Below, one piece after another: positions 24,851 through 37,722 of a stretch of 64,000 nucleotides of DNA. The DNA is taken from NCBI GenBank assembly GCA_003991915.1, contig RQTK01000230.1, forward strand, positions 5,595 to 69,594, given 5' to 3'. The stretch is from Elysia chlorotica. Taxonomy: Eukaryota; Mollusca; Gastropoda; Plakobranchidae. Under the pieces are notes generated by a model, which searched no databases, was not told the DNA's origin, and saw only the letters and a program-made list of their open reading frames with translations. The number at the start of each line of letters is the position of its first letter. Positions within the stretch are counted from its first letter, which is position 1. A program made the position numbers and the translations under genes.

Positions 24851-26519
24851 GCGGGAAGCTTTGAAAAAGATCGGAGTAAGGCACGTTATCAAAAGAAGAT
24901 GAGAGACTTAGGGTAGAGAGAGAAATAGATCTATATAATGTCACAGCCACGAAAAGGAAACGAGTGAAATCATTTGATACACACATCGTAGGCAGGAGGA
25001 AGAGGAAGGCAGTCTTATAATAATTTTATTGATGAAAATGTAGAAAGATTCGATCAAAGAAAATATAAAGGTTTCTACCATGACCTTTAAATTGTCTCTT
25101 TTTCTGGGATTCAAATTTCTAAATTGTGTCAGTCTGCAACTATGAAAGCCAATCAACCTCATCTTTATTTTTTATACCTCCAGAAAGAGAATCTCGCATT
25201 GCGGAATGAATCATTCTAGGGTTTCCTTGATTAAATATTTCAATGCTTAGTCGGAAATTCATAAGAGGAGTGGTGGCATTGGAGGGTTGTTTTTTTTTGT
25301 TTTGTTTTTTACTGATATCCAATGATGATATTATACTTTTTGCGGGAAAGGGGGGGGGGGGGCTCGGTAAAATGCAAAAAGTATTCTTTAAGTCTTACAT
25401 TAAATTTCTAAATTCGCCGAAGGACGAAGTCTTGTCAGTCTGCAAAACGGGGAAAATAAGAAAGATTAATCACCAGAAATCCCGAAAATCCCCTGCTCGA
25501 ATCAGGAAAAAAGCCGTATCGAGCTGCCGCTAGACACCCAGCACAACTTTAAAGGTTTCCACCAAGATTTACGTTACATTCTAGCGATGTTGCGAGAGAA
25601 AATGATTAAATTAAATCTCCCGTAGTGCAATTTTTCTTTCATTTCAATATTTTAAAGTTTTGTTTGTTTTTATCCGTTATCCTTCCTGCTTTTCAATTTA
25701 TTAGGATCCCTCCTTTATGAATATACGTTTGTATTTGGCTCTTACATATCATCTGATATCGTCTATGTATTTTTTATTTCACCGTTCTGTTTTGTTCTGT
25801 TTTTATCTTTTCTCACTTTCATTTTATAGTCCATTATGATCCCTCTTTCTGAACACGCGCCTGTATTTCGCTCATTTCCATCATCTTTATCTGCTTTTTT
25901 ATAATGATCAATAGGAATAACAGGGTAAGATTGTAACTATTACTCGACTTCCCCAGCAAAATACACTCACCCGTTTTTATACATTGATAGAACTCATATC
26001 TTTTCTCTTTTTTACCGCTACACTACTAAATATTTATGTTATGCTCTTTCTTTGAAATTTTACAGGACCTTTAATATTAAGAGGGGTCAGGATTTGCAAA
26101 GAGTGTTTCGTATACATTTTAAATTAGCCTCCTTTTTCAGTCGTTGACTTCCGGACAGTAGAGATATTGACATCTTACAAAACTGTCTGTAATTTAGTTC
26201 ACTTGAATACTTATTTGTAAGGGAACTTCTTCCAAGAAAAAAGGGTTCTTAGAATTCCGAGCACCTGTCAATAGACCGCTACTTCACTAATAGCTTTTTT
26301 AAAGAAATGAAGTCAAGTACACTTGCGTTTGCACTTCAAGTAAATTTTTTTGTGTCATCGATTTCTGTGAAGTTGTCTTTTTGGCCTAGTAGAGGGACAA
26401 AATAGTTATCATAGAAAAAGATGACCAAAAGGTATAGAAAGATTTCACCAATTCGCTTGATAAAAGTAAGAAAAACGGGTTGGGAAATGGTGCGTGATTG
26501 CAATCCAATTTATTCATTA
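24851..26519. other. Non-coding DNA
   Basis: Unique AT-rich sequence. A G13 run lies near 25351-25363 and the 96-codon frame across it has no recognisable content. TTT-rich pyrimidine stretches at 25620-26060 give several acceptor-like AGs without partner donors. Confidence 0.45.
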
Positions 26520-26640
26520 AAAATGCAGTCGAAAGAGAAGAGAGTGGGGGAAAAGAAGAGAGGGGGACAGAGACAGAAAGACAGATAGACAGACTGAGAG
26601 AAAGAGCGCGAGAGGGGGGAGATAGAGAAAGATATATATA
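26520..26640. repeat. Imperfect GA/ACAG purine tract
   Basis: Purine-rich sequence with GAGGGG, ACAGAC and GATAGA interruptions, ending in TATATATAATA. Confidence 0.8.
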
Positions 26641-26973
26641 ATAATCAGACACACAAAGGTGTGTGAAGAGAAGTAAAAGAAAGAAAGAGAATTGCATGTA
26701 TTCCTTGAAATGGCTGAGGTTGAAAAAAGAGACATGAAAATGGCTTAAAATTTGATTGCCTCTGGCAAATTTGTTCTGCTTTTCATTTACATGTGTTACC
26801 TTAACTGATGCACAAGTGACAGCGTTTTACAAAGAACAGAAGTTAATCTAGATGAAAGACAGAAATAAGTGGGCGATAAATGGTCACAAAAGTGTAATGT
26901 CTCTTTTCCTTCTTCTTCTCCTTTTCCTGATTTCTCTAAATCTCCTGCTCCATACCTCTGTTTTGATGCTGTT

Positions 26974-26975
<2 letters not shown>

Positions 26976-27045
<70 letters not shown>

Positions 27046-27150
27046 CTATTCTCTTTTTATTATCTATATTCTCTCTCTCTGTCCCTCTCTCTCTTTCTCT
27101 CTCTCCTCTCTCTATCTATCTCTCTTTATCTCTCTTCTTTTTCTGTTTCT
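26976..27150. repeat. (GA)n facing (CT)n, inverted microsatellite pair
   Basis: A pure GA tract of about 66 bases (26976-27041) is followed after about 30 bases by a CT-rich tract (27070-27150). Because GA and CT are complementary, one strand could fold on itself here. Confidence 0.9.
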
Positions 27151-27159
27151 CCCACCCTC

Positions 27160-27860
27160 CTCTTGTTTTATATGGATAGCAACCTCTCAAGTAAATCCGC
27201 ACTGATCCTACAATGCGTGTGCGGATTTTATCTGGTTCCCCGCGCCGTTCCGGCTTTCGCTGCCTAATCACCTTGGACCAGTCCTGTGCAGCTCAAACCA
27301 AATTCGATTTGGCTGCCCGAAATGGGGCGATTTATCATTTTGCTTAGCGATTCGATCGCCCGTTAACTGTTCCCAGTCATCCCTTATTGGCCAATTCAAT
27401 CAGCCGCCCACACAGAAAAGGCGCACTGCTTATTTTATAAACAAGCTTTTTAAAAAAAATCTTTTTGTTCTGAACAATTGCGTTTATGTAAGTTTGACGT
27501 GATAGAGTTAGCTGATAATATGTTTAGAAGGTAATGTCAAGGTAAATAGTTTATTCATTAAGAATTATTCATATTAAGTTTTACGTGCTATAAAATCGTC
27601 ATAGTATCGTTTTAACTTTGTGCAAGACTCGATTGTACTTTGATTAAACAGTCTTGGTATACGTAGGATTTTTATCTAAAAAGTAAAATCTTAACAACGT
27701 GTAAAACACGCAATTAAAACCAGTCCGTTTTTATGATAGAATTTGATTCGCTCGAAATTGACATCATAACCATCATGTACCCAGAAACGAGGTTTAAAGC
27801 TAAGTAGAAAGAGCTCATAAACCAGCGGAGCTCCGAAACTAGCCCGTCATTTCGGTGGTC
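27160..27860. other. GC-richer stretch then AT-rich DNA, no gene
   Basis: Positions 27170-27430 have raised GC and include TTATTGGCCAATTCAATCAG (paired CCAAT-like motifs) about 45 bases before TTATTTTATAA. This could be promoter-like but no reading frame or known gene follows. 27440-27860 is AT-rich with nothing recognisable. Confidence 0.3.
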
Positions 27861-27872
27861 ATAGTCGATAAT

Positions 27873-28035
27873 GCAGGTTTTGCGATAGCTGAACACTTAG
27901 CGAAAACGAAGACGATAGGTTAATGTAGAGGTAAATCTCTACCGGCGTCCAATCAGAGATCTTTCCTAGACTTAGGGAGCCAATAAGCGACCAGAAAACT
28001 CCATGCCTACATGGCTTGATAACGTAATCTGTTAT
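27873..28035 (-). repeat. Dispersed repeat family B, copy 4
   Basis: The minus strand contains CGTCTTCGTTTTCGCTAAG, CTGATTGGACGCCGGTAGAG, TTATTGGCTCCCTAAGTC and GCATGGAGTTTTCTGG. It follows the same order and spacing as copy 6, with moderate divergence. Confidence 0.75.
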
Positions 28036-29046
28036 AGTCGCTGGGTTGGAAGGTCTCCACTAACGCTTGTGGGATACGCGCTGTGTCTCTGGGTGCCTGG
28101 ATTGGGCGCGAGGATCAGGGGGATATCGCAGCGACCCGCGGTCAAACCGGCCCTCTCTCCCTGGCCTCATCGTCCATTCTGGTTTTCATCAAATTTGCCG
28201 CACTTGTTCACTCTGACGTATTGATTAAGTTTCGAAACCTTACCCTGCTCCCGTCCCTCTCTCACTGTTTCTTGTGATTTGGGAGAAAATCATGCTAGAA
28301 AGGAGAAAAGCCTTTCTTCGCTCATTTCCCTGCCTTTCGGTCGTGTTACTGCTGCTTCCTTCCATTCCTTTTTTTTTTCTTCTTTTCTATTCCACATTAT
28401 GAATTCATTTTATGGAAAATTGGGAATGGCCATAAAATGTTATCTGTGAAGAACGGGGATTTCTTACATTATTGCGTTATGAATAATTCACTAAAGAGGC
28501 CAGACAGGAGTCGCATATTTAACTGACGCTTTGTTTTATCTTTTGTGGGGGTTTTTATTCTACTTTTATTAACGTCGAAAAAGGGATGAGACTTATAGAT
28601 CTACATATTGATGTTTTCAATATCTATTTGCTGTTTGTTTTTTAATTTAATAGGAATAGCAACTTTTATAAATTCATTTCCTTTTTTTTTACTCGAATCA
28701 GTCCAGCAAAAGTATTTGAAAAGTTATCACCTCTCGTCGTTTCGACTGACTAATGATAATATTTCTCAGGAAAAATAAGGAGAAAGGGAAAAGGACAGAG
28801 TGTAACTGGACGAAAGCTTTGAGCATCATTTTTTTAAATTCCCAATGGACAACTCATTCTGTATCTTCATTTGAATAAAAATCAAAGGCTGGTGCGGATT
28901 GAATAATTAAATTATAATAATGGTGGTATATATTTGCATAATAGTTTCATTTATGAATATGCGGTCATGAGAATTTACTAAGCCGACTGGTACCGAAAAA
29001 CTAAAAAGGAATGAAAATAGAACAAAGAAAAAAGACTTGTTAAAAT
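28036..29046. other. Non-coding DNA, GC-rich at the left edge
   Basis: 28036-28250 is GC-rich and open on plus in two frames, with no motif or splice support; it may be the flank of the neighbouring family B copy. The rest is AT-rich unique sequence. Confidence 0.4.
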
Positions 29047-29170
29047 GTGGGTATCAGTACAATACGCTAAAATATGATGGCGACTGAAACTTAAGTCCTG
29101 GTATCCTCCACTCTGTCTTTGTGGCAGTGGGTAAAACTTTCAAACCCTCATCTTAGAATCCGTGTACGAG
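29047..29170 (+). repeat. SINE family A, degraded internal fragment
   Basis: GGGTATCAGTACAATACGC, ACTTAAGTCCTGGTATCC, CTGTCTTTGTGGCAGTGGGT, AAACTTTCAAACC and TCTTAGAATCCGTGTAC follow the order of the family A body. Head and tail are missing. Many substitutions indicate an old copy. Confidence 0.6.
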
Positions 29171-29916
29171 AGATCTAGTTATTCCCATAAAAACTTGGTA
29201 ATGGTAAATTATTAAATTGAGAGATGACAGCTATGTTAATGTACCTTTTTAAGCAAAAGGGTGGACTATTGCTATGCTACAAATATCTTTCTGGTTCCAT
29301 TTCACACCATAAAAGTTTTGATGGAACAGTGTGACTTTTTATTCTTTGAAAATCACGATCGAGAGAATGATTTATATCAGGCAAATAGTAACTTGTGAAA
29401 CAGATGTCCGTGGTTATGCTTTAGTCTTATCATGTTGTGCTTTGTGATTTTAAGGTATATATAGTATGAACTTTCTATTAGCCTGTAAGGCCAAGTGCGG
29501 GATAAGAGTACCCTCGTAAGTTTATCGACAGCATTGCGAATGAAATTAAATAAGTTGTAGAGGAATCTGGTGTAGTTATAGTCTAGGCTTTTTTAACCTT
29601 AATTTATAACCAGCCAAATAGCTCTTTCAATTAAAACAATGTGGGAGGTATAATTAAGCAAAATCACAAACTTAGATTTAGCTGTCCGTTACGTTGAATT
29701 ATGTTCGTGTGTCCCCTTGGATTGCGCTAAAACCCGCCATGCAATTTTTGAACGTTTAAGATTCCTTTTTGTGTCAATGAGATTCTTCTTTAGTCAGCAC
29801 CTTCTCTGCTTGTCAGGTTTATTGAGACATCTAAATTAAGAATCAAATAATTACTAGATAAAAAAGAAGGGAGCAAACAAAACTTTTGCGCAAGGTGTGA
29901 TTTAGCAACTACAATT

Positions 29917-29919
<3 letters not shown>

Positions 29920-29987
<68 letters not shown>
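29920..29987. repeat. (CT)n microsatellite
   Basis: About 33 uninterrupted CT units, then CACT-type variants and pyrimidine-rich sequence to about 30090. Confidence 0.95.
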
Positions 29988-29990
<3 letters not shown>

Positions 29991-30099
29991 ACTCTTCTCT
30001 CACTCACTCTTTTTAATTCCCTCTAGCCCTCTCTTTTTCCTTCTCCAATTCTTTTTCTCTTTTTCTACTCCCTCACTCTTTAGCTCTCTTAACAGTTTT

Positions 30100-32250
30100 T
30101 AGCTCAATCTCGTTAAAGACAATAAACACAAAAATATCACAAACACCGTATACTTTTACGATACACTGCTATGCGCCAAACGGGCAGGCAGTTTGTGATA
30201 ACAGGCAGCTCATTATTAGAAACGGATACTTTCTACTTCCGGCGCAAAGTGTTGACATCCCGCTGCCAATGGCGATGCTGATACATGTACATATCATTGA
30301 CAATGACAAGGTCATCCGCGCGTGGGCGCTTTAATTTTGACATCTAGGTATCCACTCTAATAGGATAAAACATTGATAAACCTTTGTGTAAGAGCCATAA
30401 GATAATAACCCAAGCAGGAATTATTATGAGATTATGGCTTTTCAGTAAAACGCGTCTCTTGATATGGGCAAAGAAATGGTGTAGACAGGATGTGGGGGTC
30501 AGATGCTTGCCCAGTGTGTAGAGGAGATACGGATCGTGTGGTAGATTTATATTTTGTCGACCGAGCGCCTTTGTAACAACACGCGTGGCCTGTAGCCAAA
30601 TACGAGCTTCCTGTTTTCATTCATAATCTATCGGACAAAGAGACTATCTCAAGCCGAAATAATGTTCTAGATGATAACAAAGACTGGATAACAAACGTTG
30701 TGAATAGACAAGATCTTTTAGCCACATTGTTAAATCTGGCAATAAAAAAATTAGCTGAGAAATGTATGGGTTTTCTTTGAGATTTTTAAAGTTTTCGTTC
30801 AGTTGTTTTCTACTTCTCGCACAAAGAAGAACATTTTTTTTAATGTGAATGTTTGTTTCATCCCCCGTAAAAGCGGAAATGGTATTTTGTCTGTTGTCAG
30901 CTTAGGAAATAAGCTTCACAAACTCAAGTGACTTCGGCCCAATTTATGACCTGTTTTTGCTGTTTCGAAACAAACACAAAGAAAACAATCATACGGATTA
31001 GTTGAAAGCTTTGAAATTTATAATATTGAATTAGGAAGGAAAAGAAAAGATATCTTTAGGTCACGGTTGATGCGATAAAGCAGAAGGCCTGACTCTTCTT
31101 TTTTAAATAGTCAACTAAAGTTACGTTAAAGATCTTTTTTATCTTCTTTTTTTTTTTGGGCGGGGGGGGGAGTTGTGTGTGGCTCATTTCTCTCTTTGTA
31201 CAAAATAAAACTTTGAAATTATTTGGACGTATTAGTTCCATCATTGTTTTTATAATCAAAATAAAGAGTTTTACATTCTACCATAATTATTTGCCCAAAT
31301 TTACAAGAGAATACTAATATTCACGTTACTTCGCGATCAACCCAATTATCGAGGATTGGTGTCTGGTTTGATCAATCCAAGACATTATTCTATGATTTCT
31401 TAGAAGCTAGAAAAAAGACATTCAGCCTCCATGCTTCCAATTCTTGATGGGAGCCAAATAAATTATACTAGGCCTTAAGTATAGTTTACCACTTAAAATT
31501 TATTTCATTGTGACTATAAACAAAATTGGTATTGTATGATTATCGCTTTTGCCTTTAAGCAGTAAAAATAGGCTGCAACTTTATTATATCAAAATTCATT
31601 ATTTAGTCATATGAAGAGAAAGGTCGCGGAATAAAAAAAAAACTCTTATTTTGTTTGAATTTATTTTCAACGTTCAGTCCGTTTCATGCCAGTGCCCATC
31701 TTACACAGCGATGGCCATTATTTTTTCTAAAGATACTTTTTGTTATTTTAAGTCCTGTAAGCCCACGACCCATCGTGCTCTTTTGATCTGTTCAGCTGAT
31801 TTAAAATCTTTTCCCCCCATAGCCGTGACCCATTCTTATCGCAAGGAAACCAGTATGATGCCCACCCTTCTTCTTTGTTTCCGTTGAACCTGTTGACTAT
31901 CTTTCCAGTCTTACAAGATCCCCCAGCTCTTTTTCACTTACCATTCTTTTTTCTTTTCTTTAATTTAAATTGTTTTCCTCGTCAGTCTGTACTGTACATC
32001 CATCCGCTTTTTTTCTTTCTCAGCCCGTTACCTTTTCTTTCTTTTTTTTTTCTTCTGGATTGTACCATTTTTTTCATGCTATTTTTTATCTTCTCTTTTT
32101 GGTTTTTCCTCTTCTTCTGAGGGCCGGACAATAGGAAGGTTGTCAACACACCGGGACAGGTGCTGCGAAGCTGGGGGCCGAGCAAGGCCGATTGGGGCCC
32201 TTGGTAGTCCAGGGCACAGGGAGAGACAGTACCCTAGGACTCGACTGGGG
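30100..32250. other. Non-coding DNA with small GC-rich patches
   Basis: Patches at 30240-30330 and 30440-30620 have balanced composition and short open frames without recognisable content. A T11-G junction lies at 31147-31170. 31880-32110 is pyrimidine-rich and gives Phe/Leu-rich frames. No gene is supported. Confidence 0.4.
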
Positions 32251-32254
32251 GAGA

Positions 32255-32279
32255 AAGAGGGGCAGAGACAGAGACAGAG

Positions 32280-32326
<47 letters not shown>

Positions 32327-32545
32327 GGGGAGCAGAGACAGACAGACAGAAACAGAGAGAGCCAGACGGAGAAAGCGACAGAGACAGAGAGACAGAGAGA
32401 GAGACAGAGAGAGAGGGAGCAGAGACAGACAGACAGAAACAGAGAGAGGCAGGCGGAGAAAGCGAGAAAGACAGAGAGACAGAGAGAGAGAGAGAGACAG
32501 AGAGACAGAGAGACAGAGAGAGACCTACAGACAGAGAGAGACCAA
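32255..32545. repeat. GA/ACAG minisatellite with an 87-bp internal duplication
   Basis: Two blocks starting at about 32331 and 32418 share AGCAGAGACAGACAGACAGA, AACAGAGAGAG, CAGRCGGAGAAAGCGA and the following ACAG steps. The open frames of 136-164 codons on both strands come from this tract: Arg-Glu/Asp/Gln on plus and Ser-Leu-Cys on minus. Confidence 0.9.
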
Positions 32546-32678
32546 GAGGACATGTCATGCCAGAGCAGATCATTTCTATCCCTAGATAATAAATGGGGAA
32601 AAAAGATATCTCAGTCTTGGCAAGAGCTGCCAGGACAGTGAAATGATTAGATGGAGCAATGACACAGCGTGTGTGTCT

Positions 32679-32735
32679 CTGGTTGCTTAACGTCCAACAA
32701 CAGACTATAATTATTAAATATGCTATAATGTCAGC
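32679..32735 (-). repeat. SINE family A, short 3' fragment
   Basis: GGTTGCTTAACGTCCAACAA followed by a degraded CAGACTATAAT block matches the 3' end of family A on the minus strand. Confidence 0.5.
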
Positions 32736-32939
32736 GATACTTGGAAATAATGTCTCTCGAGTGGTTAAAAAAAGTTCGAAATCTATTGCATTAAACCTAA
32801 GAATATTATATTCTAATATTCTTATTATATCCTAAATTTTAAGAAGGTGCGGGTAAAATCTGCTGAACTAGACTAAAGGTATGTCGTAAAACATGTCTTT
32901 TAAATAAGAACAAAAATAGTTGTTTGGAAAAAGCGAAGC

Positions 32940-32941
32940 TT

Positions 32942-32971
<30 letters not shown>
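32940..32971 (+). repeat. T12-G20 homopolymer junction
   Basis: Twelve T followed by twenty G. Long G-runs can form quadruplexes and are prone to length error in sequencing. Confidence 0.9.
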
Positions 32972-32973
<2 letters not shown>

Positions 32974-33671
32974 GGCTTAAAGTGACCTTGAATGAAAAAA
33001 CGCCGATACGGTGACAGGGGATTGCGATGAGGTAGCTCTTGAAGCAATAAATATTATTACTTTTAATTTAAGGTCGACTCCTTGGTGAAGGCCCATAAGG
33101 CAAGTGGTCCAGTCGAATCTGTGCTCGCCTAGACAACAACAGTTTTTCTTTATTTTTCAAAGGTTCCAGGCATTCTGTATGGGTAAGAATGATGGCGGGC
33201 GCGTCTTTTTAGTTCTATATTCTTCCCCGCTTCCATACAGATTCATAGCCTTCAAATCATAAGATTGATGTGAGGCGACAGAATCTATTATACCTTTTTT
33301 ACGAAATCTATCGTACATGTACTACTAACAAAATAGAGTCATATAAAAATTATAATTTTTCTTTATCTTAAGCCTTCTCTAGGTATCGAAATAAAACTCA
33401 TTGGTGGTTACTGAACTCAGTACGCCCTTACAAAACATGGGCAGTTTCATGTCAGTTTTTCTACAAAGCACGTTAACTGGAATTGTGAGTAGTTTTTACA
33501 TGGAATACCGGACAAGCTAGAGCGATCACACATCTGATAAGACTGCGGGCTAGCCATAACAAAATGCGACGGATATAAGCAAGATGTAAGGATTGCGGAA
33601 TATGGATGGGTTTCGAGTTTAATGATTCCAATTTATTTGAGGGTTTTTATCTTTCGTCGTCACACAGAACA

Positions 33672-33672
33672 T

Positions 33673-33732
<60 letters not shown>
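33672..33732. repeat. (TTG)n microsatellite
   Basis: About 20 uninterrupted TTG units. A second short TTG tract lies at 33849-33871. Confidence 0.95.
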
Positions 33733-33733
<1 letters not shown>

Positions 33734-33954
33734 CTTGTTGTGCTTTTTTTATATTATAATTTGGCTTAGATAATCTTAGTTGTAATAATGGTCCTGATGG
33801 CGATGCTGGTGGTAAAAGAGGTAGCGTACAATCCTTTCAATAGAAAAGTTGTTGTTGTTGTTGTTGTTGTTAATCAATCCATGAGAACTTTGATAATCAT
33901 TAAAGTACAGAGAGGGGGTATGGAGAGAATAATAGATAACAAAAGATGAAGAGA

Positions 33955-34140
33955 TGAAAGACAGAGAGGCAGAGGCAGAGGCAGAGATAAAGAGACACAG
34001 GAAATACTGAGAGACGGCGATGGGGAGACAGGCAGACAGGCAGACAGACAAACAGACAGACAAGCAGACGGACGGACAGACAGACAGACAGATAGACAGA
34101 CAGACAGACAGACATCAGACAGACAGACAAACAGACTAAG
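33955..34140. repeat. (ACAG)n/(GGCAGA)n purine-rich tract
   Basis: GA and GGCAGA steps pass into CAGA/CAGG units. Frames of up to 151 codons on the minus strand (Cys-Leu-Ser-Val) arise from the repeat. Confidence 0.9.
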
Positions 34141-35579
34141 AAAAAGAAGACAGGGAGAGAGCGAAGAAAAAACGATTAAGGAATGCTCGATTGGGCAGAA
34201 GAAAATCAATCTAAAGAAAAAGACGAGAACTTTTCCTAACACGCCAAGGGGAATCTTAGATAGAAATTGAAATGTTGGGAAAGAAGAAAAACCGCAGAAA
34301 GTTTTCAACAACCTGAAGGTTGCTTCCAACTTCCAGGCTCACAAGCTCAAGAACTGGAACGTCTTGATAACAATTGTTAGACTTGGCTTGAAAGGGCCAC
34401 TTTGAGAAGTAGGGATGTTTCATTCAACGCACGCTTTCATGTCACAGACTCGAGAGGGTTGATACAATCCGGGAACTTTTCAATTTCTCTACGGCTAACG
34501 GAATCCTCCTTTTTCTTTTAATATTTTTCGCTTAACTAGATCTATTTGTTTTCCAGGAAAATCAAATTGAACACATAAAAAGTCTTATAGCGCTTTTTTT
34601 TTTATAGATTCTAGATATTCAAGGAAATTTAATATTTTTTATTAATAGATGAAATTGAAGAAAAACAAAAGCTTACAATCGAGCACCCAAAAGCCTGTAA
34701 TAATTATTTCTTTCTAATGTTATTTTTAAAAATGATAATAAAAATAATTTTTCAAATTAGTGAAAGAACATTTACATTTAAATGACAGTCTCTTTCAAAC
34801 CTCTTCACTCTGGCACTGCTATTTTATTTTCTTAATCTTTTCCTATTAATTTTTTTAAATTCTAGCCTAATTCATTTATTGTGGGGAAAAAAGTTATAGA
34901 TAGTGTTCAAAAAGGACACACGTTTACTGCAATAAAGTATTAATACAGAGATAAGAACAATAGTATGGAGATTGATACATCAATGGAGCATTCTTAACGA
35001 AGCCTACTGACTAGGCCTGTTAAGTGAGCGGCTCAATACTACTAGCGATGTTCCGAGTGTTGAGCCACAACAGGAAAGGGAGAAGTCTTTTGTTACAAGA
35101 GGCACTTGTATTAACAAACCCATCCAGCGTGAGCTCATCTTGGGTAGCGAAAGACAGAGATGACAACCTTACACCAAAAAGGCGCATTTTATTTTACTTT
35201 CCTACTCTTATTTAGCTAAAATAAACGCTTTGATATCGGCTTGGGTTGGCAACTATGGGAAGGCACTAAAGACACACCTCCGGGCTTAACCATGAATGGG
35301 AGGAAAGTGGTTTTCCCACGGCGAAACACTCGCGACGCCAAAGGCTCCTACGGGTTTTAAAGCTTCCGTGTAGGGTATCTCCGCCTGTGCTTCTGATAGT
35401 GATGGCAGCGGATAGAATTACAATGGCGTGGTTATTCGGCCAGGGGGTCAGAGGCTACAGTTCAGTTTGTTATGGTTAGGGAGTTGGTCTTCAGTATGTG
35501 TGTTGCTAATCGTTTCCTTTAGTTTGGAGTACGTGCTGCAATTAATGAAATTCCAAGATGGGGAAAGGGGGAAAGGGGA
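34141..35579. other. Non-coding DNA, GC-richer at 35000-35470
   Basis: 34141-34990 is AT-rich. 35000-35470 has higher GC and short open frames on both strands. None has a recognised motif or a clean splice pair. It may be an unrecognised repeat or a gene-proximal region. Confidence 0.35.
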
Positions 35580-35831
35580 TNGNGCGAGCAAGAGAGAGAG
35601 AAAGAGTGAGAGAGAGAGAGAGAGGGGGAGAGAAAGAGAGGAGAGAGTCCAAGACAGGGAGAGGGTAAGATAGGAAGGAAGAGAGAAAGAGAGAGAGAGC
35701 GAGAGGAGAGAGAGGGAGAGAGAGGAATTGAGGGAGAGAAAGAGAGGATATACTCCAAGACAGGAAGAGAGGAGAAAAGAGGAAGGAAGAGAGAAAGAGA
35801 GAGAGAGCGAGAGGATGGAGAGGGAGATACG

Positions 35832-35881
<50 letters not shown>

Positions 35882-35900
35882 GTTAAGAGAGAGAAAGCGG
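35580..35900. repeat. GA-rich minisatellite with two ambiguous bases
   Basis: A purine-only tract with a unit of about 106 bases. CCAAGACAG occurs at about 35649 and 35755, followed in both by AGGAAGGAAGAGAGAAAGAG and an AGCGAGAGGA step. A pure GA run of about 40 bases lies at 35837-35878. Two N bases occur at 35581 and 35583, showing assembly uncertainty. Confidence 0.9.
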
Positions 35901-36264
35901 AAGAGAAAGTAGAAGAGAGATTGTTAAAAGAAGGGGATATGGAGAGTGATGGTAAAAGTAACGCCAACCTATTTTTTCAACGTTCTTTTAGAAAGTAAAG
36001 TCCACTGCAGGCGCGTGTTGGGGCTTGGGCAGTTCTGTGTGATTGCTTGGTTTTAATGGCGTCCACCCATGTACATTACCTTGTTGTTTTCTTTCTCTAG
36101 CAATGTAGGAAATTGAGGAGGGCTATGCCCTTAAACAATTCTTTTCACGTTCAAGATTTCCGATGTAATCATACTTTAATTTAGTCATTTTCAGATTTTG
36201 GCGATTGAAAAATTAATGTTCTGAATCAGTTTTATATTTTAATAGAAGGATTTCCCCAGGCTGA

Positions 36265-36330
36265 AAGAGGGAAAGAGAGACAAAGACAGAGAGACAAAGA
36301 CAGAGAGACAAAGACAGAGAGACAGACAGA
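36265..36330. repeat. Short ACAAAGACAGAGAG tandem repeat
   Basis: A 14-base unit (GAGACAAAGACAGA) repeats about three times inside purine-rich sequence. Confidence 0.8.
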
Positions 36331-36523
36331 GAAGGTTAGGGAGTGGCACTTAAGGGGATGAGTAATAGGTAGACAGGCTAAAAGGTAGAGGTATTAAGAT
36401 ACACAATAAAACATACACACTAAAAGATCTAGACAAGGACTATGAGAGATTAAAGTAGGTAACTATATACCCATACTGATGGACAGGAAGTATACTGGCA
36501 TTGTTGTGCCCGTGTCTCCCCTG

Positions 36524-36716
<193 letters not shown>

Positions 36717-36798
36717 GGCTTTAACGTCTCCTTGGTTACCCTGAGGTATCCTATAAGGCGGTGCTTTGCCCAGGATGACATGTTACAATTATTATTGT

Positions 36799-37018
36799 AG
36801 GTTCCCACGACAACGAGAGCCACCCAGAAACGCCAGTCTTTGCGACACCGTGAAAATTCCTCTTCAGACATGGGTACAACTAGGACCGTTGGGACTTATC
36901 ACCATGGACGAGGTATTCCCGCCCGGCTTTGCAACAATGGAAAGACGATATCTCCCTTGTCAAAAGATGAAAATAGAAGTTATGGGTCTGGTCCTCTAGC
37001 CACTAAACGCAGGAAGTG
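36799..37018 (+). CDS. Weak candidate exon, Ser/Gly/basic-rich, product unknown
   Basis: After TTATTATTGTAG (ends 36798) about 220 bases of roughly balanced GC are open in one phase and stop with TGA at 37020-37022, just after a Lys-Arg-Arg-Lys-Trp string. GTGAGG begins at 37019 and could be a donor, so this is either a last coding exon or an internal one. The translation is rich in Ser, Gly, Thr, Arg and Lys, with an Asn-Ser-Ser-Ser patch and a His-His pair; it looks disordered. The preceding CT microsatellite supplies pyrimidines but is not a specific signal. No family is recognised. Confidence 0.2.
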
Positions 37019-37630
37019 GTGAGGGGGAGGGGGTGAGGAAAGGGAAAAAAATCGGACTTTGGAAGAGGAAGACAAAAAATAGGGGCTCTCTGTAAAGGTC
37101 ATGGGTCATGGTTTCCATTGTCCACTCGTCATTCATAGAAAAAAGGCGGAAGCACGGAGTGGCTGAAACACGTCCACAAGTGGAAACTGCGGTGCATGGC
37201 GCGCTAAATTGTCTACTAAAACTCACATGCACCCCCCACACACACACACACACACACACGCACACACAGACACACATAAACATAAAAATGAGTGATTTAA
37301 TCTCAGTGGAAGATGCACCTGCTCTGTTTGAGGTTGCGTGTTCTGGTGGGAAAGTAAGGACCTAAGGAGAAACGACTGCACTAGATAGCTAAATGGCAAA
37401 AATTACGTATGGTCAGTTTCGTGAATGATTTTGGTCATTTTTTTACTCCTGTGCAATCATATCAGATTTTCAAATGGTTTGCTGTGTCCGTTTTGTTTAA
37501 TTTAAAGGAGTTGTTTATCAAGTGATAAGCCCACCCTATATGCTCGTTCGTAAGAGTATTATTTAGAAAAAAACGTTCGATTACAAAATTGTATTATCGA
37601 CTCAATTTGTTAATGACATAAAATTGGAGA
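37019..37630. other. Non-coding DNA with a (CA)n tract
   Basis: A CA repeat lies at about 37236-37275. The 85-95 codon frames over it are low-complexity (Thr-His, Cys-Val). The remainder is unique. Confidence 0.5.
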
Positions 37631-37668
37631 CTATCTATCTATCTATCTAACTATCTATATATCTATCG

Positions 37669-37722
<54 letters not shown>

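Noticed and set aside
35581-35583. Two N bases as a gap or vector join
   Set aside because: They are isolated ambiguous calls inside a GA tract, best read as base-calling uncertainty.
36001-36090. Extra SINE family A fragment (GGTTTTAATGGCGTCCACCC)
   Set aside because: Similarity is limited to about 20 bases and may be chance.
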